Shown here piece after piece: positions 33,937 to 42,771 of a stretch of 64,000 nucleotides of DNA. The stretch is from CBDAUN01 sp965200645. Lineage in GTDB: Bacteria; Pseudomonadota; Gammaproteobacteria; Arenicellales; JAJDZL01. The DNA lies in assembly GCA_965200645.1 (NCBI GenBank), contig CBDAUN010000002.1, positions 248,001 through 312,000 on the forward strand, given 5' to 3'. A model generated the notes under the pieces. The model saw only the letters and a program-made list of their open reading frames with translations. It had not been told where the DNA came from and did no database searches. A program made the translations under genes and the position numbers. How positions within the stretch are numbered: position 1 is the first letter of the stretch; each line of letters opens with the position of its first letter.

Positions 33937-35565
33937 TTAGGATTTCGTGGCGTCAGGCTCGTTAAGGAGCAGACTGGCCAGTCGCTTGGCCTCGTCGACT
34001 CCATCCACGAAATGCCAAGCGGGAATACCACGGAAGACCTGGAGCGAATTTAGAATATCAGCTACTTCCCCTCCTTTTGCCAGGCCCACTACGATGCAGG
34101 CGGTGTCTTCGTCGAGTGCTGCCAATACCAACTCCTCAATCGCCAGCGCCGCGCTGTCGTCTACGTCGGTCGTGTCGGTAAAATCCAGGATGACGACCTC
34201 GTGATCCTTGATATCCGCAGAGAGCTCGCGAGTCAGCTCGTTCGCGGAACTGACTGAGAAACGCCCCCGTAACTTCACTAGCCCGACGGGTATGCGATCA
34301 GGATCGATATCGTCGAGGTTCGGCACAAGGGTGGGGTCCATCAGTGGTACGGAAATCACACTGTCCATCTCGCCACTTGCCAGGTCTTTCGAACGTACCA
34401 CCCCCGCGACGATTAGCCCGAGCGCAACGGCGGTGACGAGATCGATCAACACAGTCACCAAGAAGGTGAGGAGCATGACAAGAACAAATTCGTTACGGAT
34501 TGCCCGCAGATGAAGGACGAAACGCCAGTCCACGATGTCCCAGCCGACCTTTATGAGAATGCCGGCTAGAACTGCGAGCGGGACTGGTTCGGTAATCCAG
34601 CCGAATCCTAGCAAGAGGGCAAGCAACAGAGCCGCTGCAAAAATTCCTGCCAGCGGACTGCGACCACCGGCTCGAATACTTGTCACGGTTCCCACGGTTG
34701 TGCCTGCGCCCGGTAGCGCACCCAACAGACCGGCCGCAAGATTGCCGAGACCTTGTCCCACAAGCTCCCGATTGGAATTGTGGCGCGTACGGGTCTGGGA
34801 GTCTGCAACCAGCGAAGTCAGCAGGCTGTCGATTGAACCAAGTAGCGCAATGATCAGCGCCGGTTCCACGAGGCTGCCGATCGATCCCCACTCTAAGTGT
34901 GGAAACTGGAACGCGGGCAGACCCGAGGGTATCTCGCCGATGGTCCGCGCGTCAGTGAGTGCAAAAAAACCAAGACAGGTACCAATCACCAATGCTGCCA
35001 GCGGTGCCGGCAGAAACTGTCGTATCCGACGCGGCCAGAAAATGCACGTCGCCAAGGCGACCGTTCCCACTGCGAGGTCGTGCAGACTTGGATTGGTGAA
35101 AGCGGCTGGCCAAGCCGCGATCTGGCTGAGCGGTGGTCCCGAAACGAATTCGGTCCCGAGCAAGGGCAGTACCTGCAAAATGATGATGATGGTGCCGATA
35201 CCGGTCATGAAGCCAGAGATGACTGAATATGGTGTGTAGCTCACGAAACTGCCGATTCGCAGCAGGCCGAGGCACATCTGCAATAGACCGGCTAGCATGA
35301 CGATAGTGAAGGCAGTTACCAGACTGTCGGCATGCATAGCGACAACTGCCGCCATAGCAACTGTCATCGGTCCGGTGGGACCCGAAATCTGTGAAGACGT
35401 GCCACCGAACACGGCAGCGAAGAATCCCACCGCAATGGCACTGTAGATTCCGGCCACTGGGCCTAGACCCGAGGCCACGCCGAAAGCCAACGCCATCGGC
35501 AGCATCACGACCGCAGTGGTGATGCCGCCGAAAAGATCACCTGGGAAATTGGCGCTGAATTTCAT
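33937..35565 (-). CDS. SulP-family anion transporter with C-terminal STAS domain
   Basis: 542 residues from the ATG at 35563-35565, which has GGAGG upstream; an ATG six codons earlier is also open. The membrane part (about 1-400) carries LFGGITTAVVMLPMALAFG and SSQISGPTGPMTVAMAA, the substrate-site region of SulP proteins; GNLAAGLLGALPGAGTTVGT is also typical. A STAS domain follows (about 420-535) with LRGRFSVSSANEL and LDFTDTTDVDDSAALAIEE. SulP proteins carry sulfate, bicarbonate or dicarboxylates with sodium or protons; the cargo is not decided. The gene is markedly more GC-rich than its neighbours (for example 34681-34740 is 41 of 60 G+C by hand count), pointing to horizontal acquisition. 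Confidence 0.9.
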   Translation of the reverse strand: MKFSANFPGDLFGGITTAVVMLPMALAFGVASGLGPVAGIYSAIAVGFFAAVFGGTSSQISGPTGPMTVAMAAVVAMHADSLVTAFTIVMLAGLLQMCLGLLRIGSFVSYTPYSVISGFMTGIGTIIIILQVLPLLGTEFVSGPPLSQIAAWPAAFTNPSLHDLAVGTVALATCIFWPRRIRQFLPAPLAALVIGTCLGFFALTDARTIGEIPSGLPAFQFPHLEWGSIGSLVEPALIIALLGSIDSLLTSLVADSQTRTRHNSNRELVGQGLGNLAAGLLGALPGAGTTVGTVTSIRAGGRSPLAGIFAAALLLALLLGFGWITEPVPLAVLAGILIKVGWDIVDWRFVLHLRAIRNEFVLVMLLTFLVTVLIDLVTAVALGLIVAGVVRSKDLASGEMDSVISVPLMDPTLVPNLDDIDPDRIPVGLVKLRGRFSVSSANELTRELSADIKDHEVVILDFTDTTDVDDSAALAIEELVLAALDEDTACIVVGLAKGGEVADILNSLQVFRGIPAWHFVDGVDEAKRLASLLLNEPDATKS

Positions 35566-35583
35566 GCCCGTCCCTCCAACCAT

Positions 35584-36467
35584 TGCTTGGTATTGATCGA
35601 CAATTTGCCACTTTTATATCTTGTCTTCAGGCATTATCGGAAGTAGGTGATTAATTTCAAATCATCAACTCTAGTTCGGATGTTTTGCCCTGAGCCTCTG
35701 AAAGACAGAATATTCCATTTACTGAAGTCAATATGTCATACGCCTCCACCCGCTTTAAGTTTCTTGTTGTTATGCTTGTTGCGTTCCTTCTCTCCAACCT
35801 CATCCTCCACTTTGACTAAGCCGACCTACAGATCTTCTCGTTGTGTATTTGAAGCTTCACAAATTTGATACAACAGGAATCATGCAGTCTTTTGCGTGAC
35901 TCCGATATCCCGATGAAGTTTCATTGAAGATGCCCCTATTACACTGCTCATTTCAAGATAGATACAAAATCTCACTAACTCAGTGAAGCCTTCGATAGTT
36001 CATACACAGTGCCAATACGCACTAAAAGTGGTATTGATCATGGACCACAGTAATAAGGTAGCCCTGAAGCCTTCAACGCGATATGGTTTGCTTTGCAGCT
36101 ACAATGCGGAAAATGTCATCCCGCCACCCAGATTAGATTTTCAAACTATTTGGTGGACGACTCTTCATCGGAAACAATCTGTGCGAGTTTGAACTGCGTT
36201 ATCGCACTTGTTTGTGATTTGCTTAGCCCTTTGTGTGGCATCATCAAATTCTGATTGTTATCGAGATATTAAAATCCTAATTGATGATTACATATCAGAC
36301 AAGTATATAGTTCCCCAATCAAGAGTGCCAGATTCGAGAACATTTCAGTGGAAGTGTTGAATCAAGTTGCCTCTCACAGCAAAGCAAATTTGTTCTGCTA
36401 CATGATCCTAAATGACATAATGGATACGTTGTAGAATTAAGAACAATTTCAACGACAGGAGGTTGTT
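35584..36467. other. Long intergenic stretch with transposase debris, no intact gene
   Basis: About 880 bases between the SulP gene and the MFS gene. Short open frames here have no domain content or ribosome sites. A fragment resembling an IS1595-type transposase lies at 35736-35825 on the minus strand (separate entry). The last ~150 bases are A/T-rich and end in AGGAGG before the MFS start. I see nothing else. Confidence 0.6.
35736..35825 (-). pseudogene. Fragment resembling IS1595-family transposase
   Basis: The minus-strand frame reads VGLVKVEDEVGEKERNKHNN continuing KKLKAGGGV and a stop. IS1595-type transposases have a block close to V-E-V-D-E-T-Y-V-G-G-K-E-x-N-K-H-x-x-K-K-L-x-A-G-R-G around the first catalytic Asp; here the T-Y pair appears deleted and the match stops at both ends in stop codons. 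No terminal inverted repeats were found. It is a degraded remnant at most. Confidence 0.45.
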
Positions 36468-37754
36468 GTGAAAATCCGAAGTATGCTGGAGAAAAAGACT
36501 TTTTCTTGGGCAGTTTATGATTGGGCGAACTCAGCGTTTGCGACAACGGTGATCGCCGGATTTTTTCCAATTTTCTTTCGCGAATTCTGGTCAGTCGGAG
36601 AAGATCCTGCGATTACAACTTTTCGCCTGGGGTTAGTCACTTCAATATCCAGCATAGTAATCATCATTATTGGGCCGATCTTAGGTGCAGTTGCCGACTG
36701 TGCCGGCACCAAGAAAAAATTTCTTATGGTTTTTTCATTTTTGGGAGTTTTGTCAACCGCTTGTCTCTACATGGTTGGACAGGGAAATTGGCAGTTTGCG
36801 CTGGTGTTGTTCTTTATTGGCCAGATTGGATTTACCGGCGGGAACGTTTTTTATGATGCAATGTTGGTGGATGTTGCGCCTACCAAGGAACGAATTCACT
36901 TGGCATCGTGCACTGGATATGCTCTCGGCTATCTTGGTGGCGGGTTGCTTTTTCTCATTAATGTTGTGATGGTTTTGAATCCAGCGGTTTTCGGATTTGC
37001 TGATGCTGGTCAAGCGGTTCAATTCAGTTTCTTTACAGTTGCTTTTTGGTGGGCCGTGTTTACCATTCCTATATTTCTATATGTTGAAGAAAAGTCATCT
37101 GAACGCACCAGTAATAAAGGTCTTTTCAAAGCAGCACTCAGTGAGCTTTTAGAAACTGTGGTTTTGCTTCGCGGTAAGCGCACGATTCTGCTGTTTTTAG
37201 TCGCCTATTGGTTCTACATCGATGGCGTTGGGACGATATTTCGCATGGCAGTTGACTACGGGCTGTCCATTGGTCTCGAAAGTAACGACTTAATTGTCGC
37301 CTTACTGATGGTCCAATTTGTGGGATTTCCGGCGGCGCTGGTATTTGGCTGGTTGGGCCAGCAATACGGGCCTAAACTCGGAATTTATTGCGGTATCGTT
37401 GTCTACATCACTGCCACGATCTGGGGTTATTTCATTACTTCCGGTGCGGAGTTCTTTATTCTTGCCTTCATGGTTGGTTTGGTGCAAGGTGGAATTCAGG
37501 CTTTGAGTCGATCGCTGTACGCACAGATGATTCCGCAAGATCAGGTCGGACAATATTTTGGAATATTCAATATGATTGGTAAGGCGGCAGCGATTCTGGG
37601 TCCAGTTCTAGTCGGATGGGCGGCTGTTGCTGTTGGACATCGAACTTCAATTCTAACAATCATAGGTTTGTTTGTAGTTGGTGGGCTATTGTTAATGAAG
37701 GTAAAGACTCCAACCGCCGAATCAGAACTTTTTGAATCCAGGATTGTCCGTTAA
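36468..37754 (+). CDS. MFS transporter of the UMF1 (Atg22-like) family
   Basis: 428 residues, about twelve helices. The opening KTFSWAVYDWANSAFATTVIAG is diagnostic of the UMF1/Atg22 group, and GPILGAVADCAGTKKKFLM is its motif A equivalent. It begins with a GTG behind a strong AGGAGG; an ATG five codons later lacks one. Eukaryotic Atg22 exports amino acids from vacuoles; bacterial members are little characterised. It overlaps the next gene, an MttB-family methyltransferase, by one base (TAATG), suggesting it imports or exports a methylated compound handled by that enzyme. The substrate is inferred only from this pairing. Confidence 0.85.
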   Translation: MKIRSMLEKKTFSWAVYDWANSAFATTVIAGFFPIFFREFWSVGEDPAITTFRLGLVTSISSIVIIIIGPILGAVADCAGTKKKFLMVFSFLGVLSTACLYMVGQGNWQFALVLFFIGQIGFTGGNVFYDAMLVDVAPTKERIHLASCTGYALGYLGGGLLFLINVVMVLNPAVFGFADAGQAVQFSFFTVAFWWAVFTIPIFLYVEEKSSERTSNKGLFKAALSELLETVVLLRGKRTILLFLVAYWFYIDGVGTIFRMAVDYGLSIGLESNDLIVALLMVQFVGFPAALVFGWLGQQYGPKLGIYCGIVVYITATIWGYFITSGAEFFILAFMVGLVQGGIQALSRSLYAQMIPQDQVGQYFGIFNMIGKAAAILGPVLVGWAAVAVGHRTSILTIIGLFVVGGLLLMKVKTPTAESELFESRIVR

Positions 37755-39286
37755 TGCGACGACGAAAAAATCGTGAAGCACTGGAAAGCCTAGCAAATTC
37801 CATAGTCGCACAACTTCCTCGTGAAACTGTAATCAATCGGTTTCCACCGATAGAATTATTTTCCGCCGACGAAGTCGAGCAGGTTCACACAGCATCATTG
37901 GATGTGCTTGAACAGGTCGGTGTGGAAATTTTACTTCCGGAGGCGCGTCAGCTATTGGTGGATACGGGTGGCGCAACCCTTCGCGGTGAACAGCAGATAT
38001 ACATTGACAGGGGGCTGGTTGAACAATGCATGGAGACGGTGCGACCATGCTTCACCGTACACGCCCGAAATCCTCAGAATAACGTTGAATTTGGTGTTAA
38101 CCAGTTAAATTTTGCGACGGTTGGCAGTCCGCCTCACTCCTCCGATCTTGACCATGGTAGGCGTACCGGAAATCATCACGATTTTCGTAACTTTTTACGT
38201 CTAGCTCAGCATCTAAATATTGTGCATTTATTCGGCGGGTATCCCGTTGAGCCAGTCGACCTTTCTGTATCGATTCGATATTTGGAGTGCTTGCGAGATT
38301 TTGTCGTGCTTAGCGATAAAGTGTTTCATGCTTATTCTCTCGGTGCACGCCAGATTGCAGACTCGCTGGAAATCGTCAAAATTGGTCGCGGCATCGACGA
38401 TGATCAATTGGACACAGAGCCGAGCGTTCTCACTGTTGTAAATTCCAATTCACCATTGCGTTTAGACGGAAACATGACTCGTGGAATTATTGAAATGTCC
38501 AAACGAAACCAAGTCGTCGTGTTAACGCCGTTTACCCTGGCTGGCGCAATGGCTCCGGTAACTTTGGCCGGTGCTATTGTGCAGCAAAATGCTGAAGTAC
38601 TGGCGGGTCTTGTGATTTCTCAGACCACTCGTTCGGGAGCCCCTTTTGTCTATGGTGGATTTACCTCCAATGTAGACATGCGTTCGGGAGCCCCAGCGTT
38701 TGGAACACCGGAGTATATGAAGGCGGCACTGGCCAGCGGCCAGATGGCACGACGCTACCGCCTGCCATTTCGTTCTTCAAACACCAACGCCTCGAACTGT
38801 GTAGACGCTCAGTCGGCGTACGAGTCGGTATTTTCCCTTTGGGGTGCGGTTAACGGGCATGCCGATATCATGTTGCACGGTGCCGGTTGGCTCGAAGGCG
38901 GATTAACGGCGTCGTTTGAGAAGTTTGTTGTTGATGCAGAGTTGTTGCAAACCGTTGCGGAATATATGAAGCCGATTTCTCTAAATGACGAAGAAATTGG
39001 GTTTGATGCGATGAAGGAAGCTGGACCCGGTGGCCACTTCTTTGGTACCCAGCACACTCAAAGTCGCTATCGAGATGCGTTTTACACCCCCCTGATTTCC
39101 GACTGGAGAAACTTTGAAACCTGGTCAGAAGCGGGCAGTCCGCAGACGATGCAGCATGCCAATCGGGTATATAAACATCTGTTGTCTGAGTACGAAGAAC
39201 CCCAACTTGATTCGGACCTGCGACAACAACTGGATGCTTTTGTTGATCGTCGAATTGCTGAAGGTGGTGTGCCTACCGACTTTTAG
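37754..39286 (+). CDS. Trimethylamine methyltransferase (MttB) family protein, non-pyrrolysine
   Basis: 510 residues, read through without an in-frame TAG, so this is the non-pyrrolysine branch (relatives include glycine-betaine methyltransferase MtgB). Visible family features are VHTASLDVLEQVGVEILLPEA, TVGSPPHSSDLDHGRRTGN, PFTLAGAMAPVTLAGAI and the C-terminal GPGGHFFGTQHTQSRYRDAF. Family members transfer a methyl group from a quaternary or tertiary amine to a corrinoid protein. No small corrinoid partner or RamA-type activase lies next to it; the nearest B12-type proteins are several kilobases away. It is coupled to the UMF1 transporter. Substrate is therefore open. Confidence 0.85.
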   Translation: MRRRKNREALESLANSIVAQLPRETVINRFPPIELFSADEVEQVHTASLDVLEQVGVEILLPEARQLLVDTGGATLRGEQQIYIDRGLVEQCMETVRPCFTVHARNPQNNVEFGVNQLNFATVGSPPHSSDLDHGRRTGNHHDFRNFLRLAQHLNIVHLFGGYPVEPVDLSVSIRYLECLRDFVVLSDKVFHAYSLGARQIADSLEIVKIGRGIDDDQLDTEPSVLTVVNSNSPLRLDGNMTRGIIEMSKRNQVVVLTPFTLAGAMAPVTLAGAIVQQNAEVLAGLVISQTTRSGAPFVYGGFTSNVDMRSGAPAFGTPEYMKAALASGQMARRYRLPFRSSNTNASNCVDAQSAYESVFSLWGAVNGHADIMLHGAGWLEGGLTASFEKFVVDAELLQTVAEYMKPISLNDEEIGFDAMKEAGPGGHFFGTQHTQSRYRDAFYTPLISDWRNFETWSEAGSPQTMQHANRVYKHLLSEYEEPQLDSDLRQQLDAFVDRRIAEGGVPTDF

Positions 39287-39302
39287 TTCGCGCCTTGTAC
39301 CG

Positions 39303-40337
39303 TCACTCGCGCATGCCATTGGCAAATTCAGTTCGCACCAACTGTTTGCCAAAGTTCTTTGAATGTAAAAGGCGCAAAAATGCTTCAGGCATGGATTCAA
39401 TGCCATGCATAAAGTCAGTTCTGAATTTGAACTGTCCGGAATCCGTCAGTTGTGCGATGGAGTTTCTTGCCAGTGAATACTTGTCCAAGTGATCAAACAC
39501 TAAAAAACCGGTTACGGTTGCTCTGGCGACGAGAATTTGCCGTAGAAATCTTTCGCCAATGTCAGGCTGTTCCAATGACCCGGCTAAACTGATGGTGCCA
39601 ATGATAATCACCCGAGCTCCCAGAGCGAGATTTTGCATAGTTGCGTCATGAATGGGTCCCGCGGTATTGTCAAAGAAAATATCGATGCCGTTTTCACAGG
39701 CAGCTGCAATGTCAGCTCGAATATCCTTTGAAGTTCGGTAGTTTATGCCTTGGTCGTAGCCGATTTCGCGACACCACCGCAACTTTTCTTCAGAACTGGC
39801 TACGGCAATGGTTCGACAACCTGCTGTTTTTGCCAGTGCGCCAGCAATTTGTCCAACTGCTCCCGCAGCAGCCGACACCAGTACAGTTTCACCAGCCTTC
39901 ATTTTTCCGACAAGGTTCAATGCACACCAGGCTGTTATTCCAGGCATACCCAAATAACTCAACCAGGCGTGTGCAGGTCCGATATTCGTGTCAACTCTTG
40001 TTAATTTGGATGGATTGAGAACCGCGTATTCCTGCCAACCGAACTGGATGGTTTCTACGATTTCTCCCACTTGCCACTGCGGATGATTGGATTGAACAAT
40101 TTCTGCTACTGCACCGCCCACCATCAAATCGCCGGGTTTTACTCCTGCAGCATAGCCTTGTTTTGCACTGATGCGCCCCCGCATGTAGGGGTCAACAGAT
40201 AAATATAGTGCACGAGCCAGAACTTCGTCTTTTTCAAGTTTCGGTGGGTGAACAGTTTCTATCCGCCAGTTGTCTTCAGTAGGCATGCCTTTAGGAAAAG
40301 AAGCCAGCACCCATCTGCGATTTTCAATTGATTTCAT
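39303..40337 (-). CDS. NADP-dependent MDR-family oxidoreductase (CurA-like)
   Basis: 344 residues of the zinc-free leukotriene-B4 dehydrogenase/curcumin-reductase branch. LSVDPYMRGRIS near the N-terminus replaces the zinc ligands of alcohol dehydrogenases; the Rossmann segment is VLVSAAAGAVGQIAGALAK followed by CRTIAVASSEEKLRW, and DIFFDNTAGPIHDATMQN is the usual core of this group. Such enzymes reduce activated carbon-carbon double bonds with NADPH. It is convergent with the methyltransferase gene (16-base gap) and divergent from the enolase-superfamily gene. Natural substrate not known. Confidence 0.88.
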   Translation of the reverse strand: MKSIENRRWVLASFPKGMPTEDNWRIETVHPPKLEKDEVLARALYLSVDPYMRGRISAKQGYAAGVKPGDLMVGGAVAEIVQSNHPQWQVGEIVETIQFGWQEYAVLNPSKLTRVDTNIGPAHAWLSYLGMPGITAWCALNLVGKMKAGETVLVSAAAGAVGQIAGALAKTAGCRTIAVASSEEKLRWCREIGYDQGINYRTSKDIRADIAAACENGIDIFFDNTAGPIHDATMQNLALGARVIIIGTISLAGSLEQPDIGERFLRQILVARATVTGFLVFDHLDKYSLARNSIAQLTDSGQFKFRTDFMHGIESMPEAFLRLLHSKNFGKQLVRTEFANGMRE

Positions 40338-40464
40338 GATTGTTGAATTTGTTGCGATTGTTCAGTGATGAAGGTAGTTGAGTTTAGTCCTCTAGAATTG
40401 ATCTTGATACAGTGGACTCATAGTGTCCTTTTCAACCCGAATTAGTATAAGTTCACATGTAAAA

Positions 40465-40550
40465 TTCCAATCTTGCAAAATTTTGGAACTAATTTACACA
40501 CACAAATATTTTTAACAAGTATCTGTTGCAAAAAATGGAACATTACCAAT
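40465..40550. promoter_or_regulatory. Repeated and palindromic elements upstream of the enolase-superfamily gene
   Basis: Two related direct repeats, TTGCAAAATTTTGGAAC at 40473-40489 and TTGCAAAAAATGGAAC at 40526-40541, lie in the A/T-rich gap between divergent genes. TTCCAA (40465-40470) and TTGGAA (40483-40488) form an inverted pair, and ATGGAACATTACCAAT (40535-40550) is an imperfect palindrome with TGG/CCA arms. They look like operator half-sites for a GntR- or LacI-type regulator; no regulator gene is adjacent. Confidence 0.4.
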
Positions 40551-40602
40551 TTTGTGTTCTGATACCTGGCTAATTTTATAGATACAGATCATGTAGTCGT
40601 TT

Positions 40603-41715
40603 ATGAAGATTAAAGATATTGTCCTTACACGTCATCGAATTGACCTTCCCCAACCATTTTTTTCTTCGTGGGACCCGAGACCATTAGCCCAACTTGAAGC
40701 GACCATAGTTCGAGTGATAGCCGACGAGGATATTGTAGGCATCGGATCGGGAGATGCAATGATTGGGTTTGAGCGATTCAAGGATGTATTTATTGGCAAG
40801 GATCCTTTCGACTTTGATCGGCACAATCGAGCATTGGACAGCATCAGTTTATTTGCAAGTCGCTGTTGGCCTTTAGATATAGCGCTTTGGGACCTCAAGG
40901 GTAAAGTTGAAGGTCTACCTGTCTATAAATTACTTGGCGGAAACCAATCGAAAATCCCCGTTTATGGGTCGACTGGTACTGTACGGCACCCGCAACAACT
41001 CGCAGAGCAAGCCTCTATGTTAAAGGAGAAGGGTTTTCAGGCAATGAAATTTCGCATTGGTCGGCGCCCACCTGGTGAAGATGCCAAGGCAATTCAAGCC
41101 GTGCGTGATGCCGTCGGTGACGGTATCAATATTATGGTCGATGCAAATCAGGCATGGCGCATGCCCTGGGATAGTTCAGACTGGTGGAAGTTTGACGATG
41201 CGAAAGCAGCCATTGAAGAACTCATTGAATACAACCTGTATTGGGTGGAGGAACCATTGCATCGTGGTGATTTTGCTGGGCTCAGGAAGTTAAGGGAAAT
41301 TGAAGGATTTCCCAGGATCGCAAGCGGTGAGATGAATACCGAATACTATGAACTTAGTGAAATGATTCGGACCCGCTGTGTTGATGTTTTACAAACGGAT
41401 TGCGCCTACTTTGGTGGAATAACAGGACTCGCCAAGGTTGCTAAGGAGGCAACTGAGGCTGGTGTGATGTTCAACCCGCATGCCTGGGGCAATGGAATTG
41501 GTTTTCTTGCCAATGCTCACTTAGTTGCTGGAACCGGGTTACCGCCATACCTTGAATATTCCTATGACCCGCCCGAATGGGATGTTCCAACTCGAGACTT
41601 TATGTTTAAGCAACCCATCAAATACGATAACAAAGGTCACGTAATTTTGAGTGATCGCCCAGGACTCGGGTTTGAACTTGACGAGGAAGTCCTGGCTAGA
41701 ACGAGAATAGAATAA
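40603..41715 (+). CDS. Mandelate racemase/muconate lactonizing enzyme (enolase superfamily)
   Basis: 370 residues. The capping domain starts IKDIVLTRHRIDLP and the barrel holds FQAMKFRIGRRPPGEDAKA (Lys of the KxK-type site), NIMVDANQAWRMPW (Asp ligand), YWVEEPLHRGD (Glu ligand), RIASGEMNTEYYE (Glu ligand) and MFNPHAWGNGIGF, where the His is the second acid/base. This layout is of the mandelate-racemase or sugar-acid dehydratase type. It is followed by a FAH protein and then peptide-type ABC importers on the same strand, an arrangement seen in catabolic clusters for sugar acids or amino-acid derivatives. The exact reaction cannot be told from sequence. Confidence 0.88.
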   Translation: MKIKDIVLTRHRIDLPQPFFSSWDPRPLAQLEATIVRVIADEDIVGIGSGDAMIGFERFKDVFIGKDPFDFDRHNRALDSISLFASRCWPLDIALWDLKGKVEGLPVYKLLGGNQSKIPVYGSTGTVRHPQQLAEQASMLKEKGFQAMKFRIGRRPPGEDAKAIQAVRDAVGDGINIMVDANQAWRMPWDSSDWWKFDDAKAAIEELIEYNLYWVEEPLHRGDFAGLRKLREIEGFPRIASGEMNTEYYELSEMIRTRCVDVLQTDCAYFGGITGLAKVAKEATEAGVMFNPHAWGNGIGFLANAHLVAGTGLPPYLEYSYDPPEWDVPTRDFMFKQPIKYDNKGHVILSDRPGLGFELDEEVLARTRIE

Positions 41716-41793
41716 GTCTTGTCGTAAAAAGACTTCGACCATTAAAAGTCGTAAAACTCTCGAATAAAAAATAAGTTATTGGAGCCTATTGAA

Positions 41794-42498
41794 ATGAGTT
41801 ATGCCATACCAGATTTTCAACGTGCAGTAGCATCGGTCACCGGAACATCAAGTCCTTATCCCATCAGAAGAATTTATCTGGTCGGGCGAAATTATGCCGA
41901 ACATGCCCGAGAAATGGGGCATGATCCAAATCGTGAAAAGCCATTTTTTTTTCAAAAACCTCCGGATTCGGCATTGCCTTACGGCTCGAAATCATCGGGC
42001 AAATTAAAGTTTCCTTATCCACCGCTTTCCAGCAATGTGCACCACGAAATCGAACTGGTTGTCGCTTTAGGATCAGGCGGGGCAAATATTGAAGAAGGTG
42101 ATGCACTGAATCATGTCTACGGCTATGCCGTAGGCATTGATATCACGCGGCGTGACTTGCAACAGGAGATGAAGCAGAAGGGACGACCCTGGGAGGCTGG
42201 TAAGTCATTTGATTATTCTGCACCGATGAGCGACATAACCCCGGCAGCTTCGATCGGACATCCTAGTGCGGGACGCATTTGGCTGACTGTGAATGATGAA
42301 CTTCGACAGAATGGTGACCTAAATCAGTTGATTTGGTCGGTGCCGGAGATTATTACCGAGTTGTCAAAACTGTTCGAACTTGCAGCGGGAGATTTGATAT
42401 TCACAGGTACGCCGGCGGGGGTTGGTCCCATTGAAAAGGGTGATCGTCTTTTCGGAGCGGTCGAAGGCGTATCAAGTATTGAAATCGAAGTGGTTTGA
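41794..42498 (+). CDS. FAH-family hydrolase (fumarylpyruvate-hydrolase-like)
   Basis: 234 residues from the ATG at 41794, which has GGAG nine bases upstream; a TTG five codons earlier is less likely. RRIYLVGRNYAEHAREMGHD opens the FAH domain, SNVHHEIELVVALGSGG supplies the ExE metal ligands, GYAVGIDITRRDLQ follows, and LIFTGTPAGVGPIEKGD is the glycine loop. The compact single-domain form and the substrate-lid sequence QQEMKQKGRPWEAGKSFDYS match fumarylpyruvate/acylpyruvate hydrolases. It follows the enolase-superfamily gene by 78 bases and probably acts on a 2,4-dioxo or similar acid in the same pathway. Confidence 0.88.
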   Translation: MSYAIPDFQRAVASVTGTSSPYPIRRIYLVGRNYAEHAREMGHDPNREKPFFFQKPPDSALPYGSKSSGKLKFPYPPLSSNVHHEIELVVALGSGGANIEEGDALNHVYGYAVGIDITRRDLQQEMKQKGRPWEAGKSFDYSAPMSDITPAASIGHPSAGRIWLTVNDELRQNGDLNQLIWSVPEIITELSKLFELAAGDLIFTGTPAGVGPIEKGDRLFGAVEGVSSIEIEVV

Positions 42499-42592
42499 AA
42501 AGGGCTCTGGTGGAAGCGAATTTCAAATTTGGCAAAACCCAGAAATCAGAACTGATTAAAGTGCTTACCTCATAGCAATTTAATGTTCTTAA

Positions 42593-42601
42593 TGCTATAC
42601 T
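42593..42601 (+). promoter_or_regulatory. Candidate extended -10 promoter ahead of the peptide-type ABC operon
   Basis: TGCTATACT matches an extended -10 (TG-n-TATACT) about 170 bases before the binding-protein start, in the otherwise empty 42499-42771 gap. No good -35 hexamer stands at the normal spacing. Confidence 0.3.
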
Positions 42602-42771
42602 CGATTCGTTAACATACGGGGTTTTGAAGTTGAATGTCTTATTTGCGACATAAATTGTCAGCACATTTATAGAAGTAAACCCCATGAAAGGTTTTATAAA
42701 GATTTTTCTGGAAGTTCGCCGACGCTAGATGGTGTCTTAGGTTTAATCTGGTATTGATAGGAGGCTATCGA

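Noticed and set aside
34535..35239. 234-codon plus-strand open frame inside the SulP gene
   Set aside because: It is antisense to a clear SulP coding sequence in GC-rich DNA, where stop codons are rare on both strands; the translation is rich in Pro, Ser, Ala and Arg and has no domain character.
35647..36192. Two short plus-strand frames (73 and 69 codons) in the 35.6-36.5 kb gap
   Set aside because: No ribosome site, odd composition, and one is antisense to the transposase-like fragment.
37754..39286. Pyrrolysine-containing trimethylamine methyltransferase
   Set aside because: The frame is full length without an internal in-frame TAG, so there is no pyrrolysine codon; only the wider MttB family is supported.
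41714..41735. AAGTCTT...AAGACTT inverted repeat after the enolase-superfamily gene as a terminator
   Set aside because: Perfect but only seven A/T-rich pairs and no T-run; the following FAH gene on the same strand has its own ribosome site and is likely co-transcribed.
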